From Butyricimonas virosa (GTDB taxonomy: Bacteria > Bacteroidota > Bacteroidia > Bacteroidales > Marinifilaceae), in assembly GCF_025148635.1 (NCBI RefSeq), contig NZ_CP102269.1, forward strand, positions 682,001 to 746,000: a stretch of DNA of 64,000 nucleotides. Direction: 5' to 3'. Below, one piece after another: positions 60,625-64,000 of this stretch. The notes under the pieces are model-generated. The model was not told the DNA's origin. It searched no databases and was given only the letters and a program-made list of their open reading frames with translations. Position numbers and translations under genes: made by a program. The stretch's first letter is position 1, and the number at the start of each line of letters is the position of its first letter.

Positions 60625-62349
60625 TCATTCGTTTACCTCTTCCTTACCTTTAAGTCTAAACGTAGTCAAGCGCAACATACACAAAAACACCAGCGTTGCT
60701 TGTATCATTCCATAATCTTGCGGTATATAGAAGGCATGTGCTACATTATTTCGGATGTTATGACCTTTTGCAGTAAACACATATTTAAAGAACTCTATAT
60801 CTTCAGTCCTAAACGCATCTTTCAAGCATGGTTCTCCAAGCAAGTCATCGAGCAGAACCTGTGATGTACTATCTCGTCCTACTTTTGTAACACGCCCACC
60901 ACAATCGCCCACCATATCACGTAGGATACCTTCAAAACGTATGGAAAGTACATCCACGGGCAAGCGCCAATCAGTTCGTTTCCCTTGCAAAAAACGATTA
61001 TACTGTTTAATGAGTGCCTCAATTCCGTAATCTATCTGCGAGAACCATGTGGACGTAAGTACATGGTTAGACCTGGCATATTCCAATTGGATACCAAAAC
61101 AGGTGTTTTTCAGAAACCATTTCTTCAATTTACCATAAGTCAATTGTTTTGCTTTGACTGAAGTAAGAATCACATTTATCACAGTATTTCTCACAATATT
61201 CATCAACCATATATCGTATTTCTGACATAGATCGAAATCTTCACCTGCGTTCCTGCTATTTCCATTGATATCTACAATCTTATTCACAAAACCGAGCTTT
61301 TCTACTGTTGATTTGCTTTCAGACATCCGCTTGCGAATTTGTTCGTAAGAGGGAAAGAGAAACCGGACTGGGTATGAAAGATTCAGCAATAGCCAACTCA
61401 ATTTTCCTTCAAGCAGTTCTTTTGCCAAACTTTCAAAATACTTACCAATCTGCTTATCAGTTTTCTTCTCTATTTTGAAAGGCGGTATCAACACTTTTTT
61501 CTTATTTTCCCGGAAAGTCTGTTCCGCCTTGTTTCTCTTTTCGGTCAAACTCGCCTCTTGATAGAATGAAATAGCTTTTTCAAGATGAACTTCGTTCATC
61601 AACGGTATAGCTATATTATTCGGTGCAGTTGCGGGATCAACAAGCTGCATCATCTCCAAATCACCCAACGCTTCATAAAAGAAACTCTTGTATGGTTTTG
61701 CCTTTCCTTGAAGTTTTGAGGAATAGAACAGACCTAACTTACAGCAGTTCTCCCGCCAGCCATCTTTGGCCAACGATAACAAGTCTTGACACAAGCATAC
61801 AATCTTCTCTGCATCGTAACTTGAAAAGAAAGCTTGTTCCCGAGCCACTCTTATGCAAACTATTTTTGTACGATATCCATAATCTGAATCCAACACACTC
61901 CAAATCAACCCTGTAACTTCTTTTGTCCTATACTTCACCCTTTTAGACAGTGACATCAATACTTCTATAGCATCTTCTGCTTGATGTGGGTAGTCATCTT
62001 TATCTTCTGGCAATAAAGTACCAACCACTTCCACTAAAGCATCAATAGATTGTTTCGCATAGCGGTTATCGTTTGGATATAACAAATAAGCAAAGTAGTT
62101 GTATCTGTATTTTAACAGTTGGTTATTCGTAATTTTAGCACGTTCATCAAAATAATCTAAAGCAAAATCCTTATCAATGGGACAATTTTCATCCTCAACC
62201 AAATGTTCAATTTTCCACCATGCAAGAATCTCAAGCCGTGCTTGGGGCCATTCATCGGGCAAAAATGTGTCATATGAGAACACACTGTCAATATGCTCAT
62301 TATCCTGTTTCTTCTCAAGAAAATTGTACAATTCAGCTAGAGTTACCAT
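60625..62349 (-). CDS. DUF4209-like protein with C-terminal HEPN (RNNVAH) motif
   Basis: 574 residues, largely helical. The C-terminal 60 residues contain KGHNIRNNVAHAFYIP: R533-x4-H538, the signature of HEPN ribonucleases, in the form typical of DUF4209 proteins. The N-terminal 300 residues look like a helical-repeat platform (IEVLMSLSKRVKYRTKEVTG, AREQAFFSSYDAEKIVCLCQ). HEPN proteins frequently cut RNA in abortive-infection and toxin systems. It lies 39 bp after the AAA ATPase gene. RNase activity and defence role are inferred. Confidence 0.75.
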   Translation of the reverse strand: MVTLAELYNFLEKKQDNEHIDSVFSYDTFLPDEWPQARLEILAWWKIEHLVEDENCPIDKDFALDYFDERAKITNNQLLKYRYNYFAYLLYPNDNRYAKQSIDALVEVVGTLLPEDKDDYPHQAEDAIEVLMSLSKRVKYRTKEVTGLIWSVLDSDYGYRTKIVCIRVAREQAFFSSYDAEKIVCLCQDLLSLAKDGWRENCCKLGLFYSSKLQGKAKPYKSFFYEALGDLEMMQLVDPATAPNNIAIPLMNEVHLEKAISFYQEASLTEKRNKAEQTFRENKKKVLIPPFKIEKKTDKQIGKYFESLAKELLEGKLSWLLLNLSYPVRFLFPSYEQIRKRMSESKSTVEKLGFVNKIVDINGNSRNAGEDFDLCQKYDIWLMNIVRNTVINVILTSVKAKQLTYGKLKKWFLKNTCFGIQLEYARSNHVLTSTWFSQIDYGIEALIKQYNRFLQGKRTDWRLPVDVLSIRFEGILRDMVGDCGGRVTKVGRDSTSQVLLDDLLGEPCLKDAFRTEDIEFFKYVFTAKGHNIRNNVAHAFYIPQDYGMIQATLVFLCMLRLTTFRLKGKEEVNE

Positions 62350-62388
62350 AACTATTTTACATTATTACGCCATTAGACCTCAGATGTT

Positions 62389-63642
62389 TTAAATATCCAA
62401 ACTATTCTCATCAAGCAAGAAATCAAATAGCCCAATCGTAAGTATTCCCTCCTCATTTCGACGTGGCATAATATGGTCTTTGACAACGATAATTTTCTTA
62501 AAGGAATCATTGATATGTGTCAGCGAACGCGATTCTTGTATCTCTTTCTCCCTGTCAGGTATAGATAAGGTTGACTGTATATAATATTTCTTACTACCAA
62601 GAGTCGCGATAAAATCAACTTCAAGTTGGATACGCATCCATTTCCCCTCCTTATCAGGTTTCTTTATTTCCACCATTCCAACATCAACACTGTACCCACG
62701 AACAATCAGTTCGTTGTAGATTATATTCTCCATGATGTGAGTTTCTTCCTGTTGACGCATGTCAAGAATGGCATTTCTTAAACCAATGTCTGAGAAATAA
62801 TATTTGGAAAGCGTATTGATATACTTCTTTCCTTTTATATCATATCGTATTGCCTTATTCAAGAGAAACGATTCTGACAAATAGTCGAGATATTTGGAAA
62901 TAGTCTGACTGCCTATTTTTACATTTTTCACACTTTTGAAAGTATTCGACAACTTTGTCGGATTGCATGGTGCACCTATAGACGATGCCATAATAAGCAC
63001 CAATTCACGCATCTCATTCTCATTTTTGACATTGTGTCTCTCAATAATGTCCGCCAGATAAACAGTCTCAAACAAATTCTTCAAATAGTTTATCTTCTTT
63101 TGTTCTGTGTTAAATGACTGGACGAGAGGCAAACCTCCATAGGTGTAATATTCGCGCCACGCATCTTGTTTATCTCCACTTTTAGCTAAAAAAAACTCAG
63201 AGAAAGACAAAGGGTTTACATGAATAGTTTCTCCTCGGCCGCGAAACTCAGTCGGGATATCGGATGACAGGAAATGAGAGTTACTTCCAGTTACGTATGT
63301 ATCGGCATTTTCTATATGGCGGAAACTGTTCAATACATCAACAAATTCATCCATCAATTGTACCTCATCAATGATTATGTAATATAACTCATTGTCCTTG
63401 ATTCTGTCGTGTACATAGTGAAGCATCGAATCCGGATTTCTCAATTCTTTGTTCATTCGATCTTCAAGGTCAATACGAATGATGTGATCATCTGCAACAC
63501 CATCGTCCAACAGATAGTGATAAAACAAAACATTCAGAAGGTATGATTTACCGCATCTGCGGATTCCTGTTACAACCTTGATAAAACCGTTTTGACGGCT
63601 GTCTATCAACTGCCGGAGATACCTATCTCTTTTTATTTCCAT
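62389..63642 (-). CDS. AAA family ATPase with DUF4143 domain
   Basis: 417 residues from ATG 63642 (MEIKRDRYLRQLIDSRQNGF). P-loop GIRRCGKS at residues 26-33, Walker B YYIIIDEVQLM, sensor VTGSNSHFL, EFRGRGETIHVNPLSFSEFF typical of AAA_14, and a C-terminal DUF4143 part with nuclease-like text (QLEVDFIATLGSKKYYIQST, a D-x-n-Q-S-type restriction-fold residue set). Such proteins are common, mobile and of unclear role in gut Bacteroidota; a defence or toxin-like role is suspected. Promoter at 63685-63715. Confidence 0.88.
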   Translation of the reverse strand: MEIKRDRYLRQLIDSRQNGFIKVVTGIRRCGKSYLLNVLFYHYLLDDGVADDHIIRIDLEDRMNKELRNPDSMLHYVHDRIKDNELYYIIIDEVQLMDEFVDVLNSFRHIENADTYVTGSNSHFLSSDIPTEFRGRGETIHVNPLSFSEFFLAKSGDKQDAWREYYTYGGLPLVQSFNTEQKKINYLKNLFETVYLADIIERHNVKNENEMRELVLIMASSIGAPCNPTKLSNTFKSVKNVKIGSQTISKYLDYLSESFLLNKAIRYDIKGKKYINTLSKYYFSDIGLRNAILDMRQQEETHIMENIIYNELIVRGYSVDVGMVEIKKPDKEGKWMRIQLEVDFIATLGSKKYYIQSTLSIPDREKEIQESRSLTHINDSFKKIIVVKDHIMPRRNEEGILTIGLFDFLLDENSLDI

Positions 63643-63659
63643 ATTCCATATTGTTTTTC

Positions 63660-63673
63660 CGCCAATCTTGGCG
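63660..63673. promoter_or_regulatory. Palindrome 1 near the AAA gene promoter
   Basis: CGCCAATCTTGGCG, between promoter and start codon, about 20 bp before the ATG at 63642. Same half-sites (CGCCAA/TTGGCG) as palindrome 2; a possible operator. Confidence 0.5.
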
Positions 63674-63684
63674 ATTTTACATGG

Positions 63685-63715
63685 CAAAAATAATAGAATT
63701 CATTCACAGACGCAA
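63685..63715 (-). promoter_or_regulatory. Promoter of the AAA-HEPN operon
   Basis: TTG (63713-63715), 20-nt spacer, TATTTTTG (63685-63692) on the minus strand. Confidence 0.68.
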
Positions 63716-63734
63716 ACTCTGAAAATAAAAAAAA

Positions 63735-63748
63735 CGCCAAAATTGGCG
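63735..63748. promoter_or_regulatory. Palindrome 2 upstream of the AAA gene promoter
   Basis: CGCCAAAATTGGCG, 61 bp from palindrome 1 and just upstream of the -33 element. It has A8 on one side and T5 on the other, so it could alternatively be a bidirectional terminator. Confidence 0.5.
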
Positions 63749-63860
63749 AATTTTTATTGCAGACAAAAGGCACAATTAAGTGACCTTCCCTGAATTTGGT
63801 TGACAGTATAGTTGAAAGACTGTTGTTCCCAGCTTGAGGATGTGTCAAAAGTCATTTTTC

Positions 63861-63991
63861 AAACTCCCTCCCCCCCTTCGGGATACTCACTCTATAAACA
63901 GAGGGAGAGTTGAAATACCCACTGTTTTCGGGAAGAGTCTCCACCACCTCCTCTGTTTATAGAGGAGGTGGCACGAAGTGACAGAGGAGTT
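63861..63991. repeat. Double-hairpin inverted repeat, copy 2
   Basis: Arms 63861-63907 and 63948-63991 share CTCTATAAACAGAGG-type palindromes and AAACTCC ends in inverted order, with CACTTCGTG-type internal text. Same architecture as 34002-34118 but different stem bases. Confidence 0.75.
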
Positions 63992-64000
63992 TTTTTGAGG

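Overview
The window looks like a chromosomal segment of a Bacteroidota (order Bacteroidales) gut bacterium, most likely near Odoribacteraceae (Odoribacter/Butyricimonas-like). This is an inference from gene content and layout, not from a search. Supporting signs are SusC/SusD proteins with an ECF sigma/FecR pair, families largely confined to Bacteroidota (DUF4843, NigD-like, DUF3822, DUF4293, DUF3467), almost no Shine-Dalgarno sites, and repeated promoters of the TTG-N19/20-TAnnTTTG type.

Layout. 1-8.3 kb (minus): a complete sigma-FecR-SusC-SusD-DUF4843-PKD-like nutrient-uptake locus, cut by the left edge. 8.6-23.1 kb (minus): the conserved translation/transcription block rpsU-xerC-hpf-tuf-tRNA-Trp-secE-nusG-rplK-rplA-rplJ-rplL-rpoB-rpoC-DUF3467. 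23.1-25.8 kb: a gene-poor stretch with a G10 tract, then a TPR protein and an M23 peptidase. 25.9-34 kb (plus): zapB-like, zapA, a 6S-type RNA, rny, nucleoside phosphorylase, DUF4293, a C69 dipeptidase, rplS and a phosphohexomutase. 34.2-37.8 kb: a RecD-like helicase, a conserved unknown, DUF3822 and rsmD. 37.9-46 kb (plus): a full phosphate regulon (porin, pstSCAB, phoU, phoB-type regulator, phoR-type kinase) preceded by 11-bp-periodic TGTAAC repeats that look like Pho boxes. 46-49 kb: NigD-like lipoprotein, four tRNAs and an IS256-family element. 49-52.6 kb (minus): sigma factor, probable anti-sigma and Spy/CpxP-like protein, then a GT2 glycosyltransferase and a lipid A type acyltransferase. 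52.7-58.3 kb (plus): DUF349 protein, pyrG, yidC.

58.36-64 kb (minus) is an accessory region placed directly after yidC. It has two overlapping unknown genes behind a well-formed candidate non-coding RNA of about 166 nt with its own promoter, a 16-bp closing stem and a terminator. Upstream lies an operon of a DUF4143-type AAA ATPase, a DUF4209-like protein with a C-terminal HEPN signature (RNNVAH), and two small unknown ORFs. This is the best place to look for an undescribed system, possibly a defence or RNA-targeting one, but function is unproven.

The genome also carries several families of intergenic repeats: double-hairpin inverted repeats (34.0 and 63.9 kb), AT-rich TCTAAAA-type repeats before start codons, and two further dispersed repeat types.
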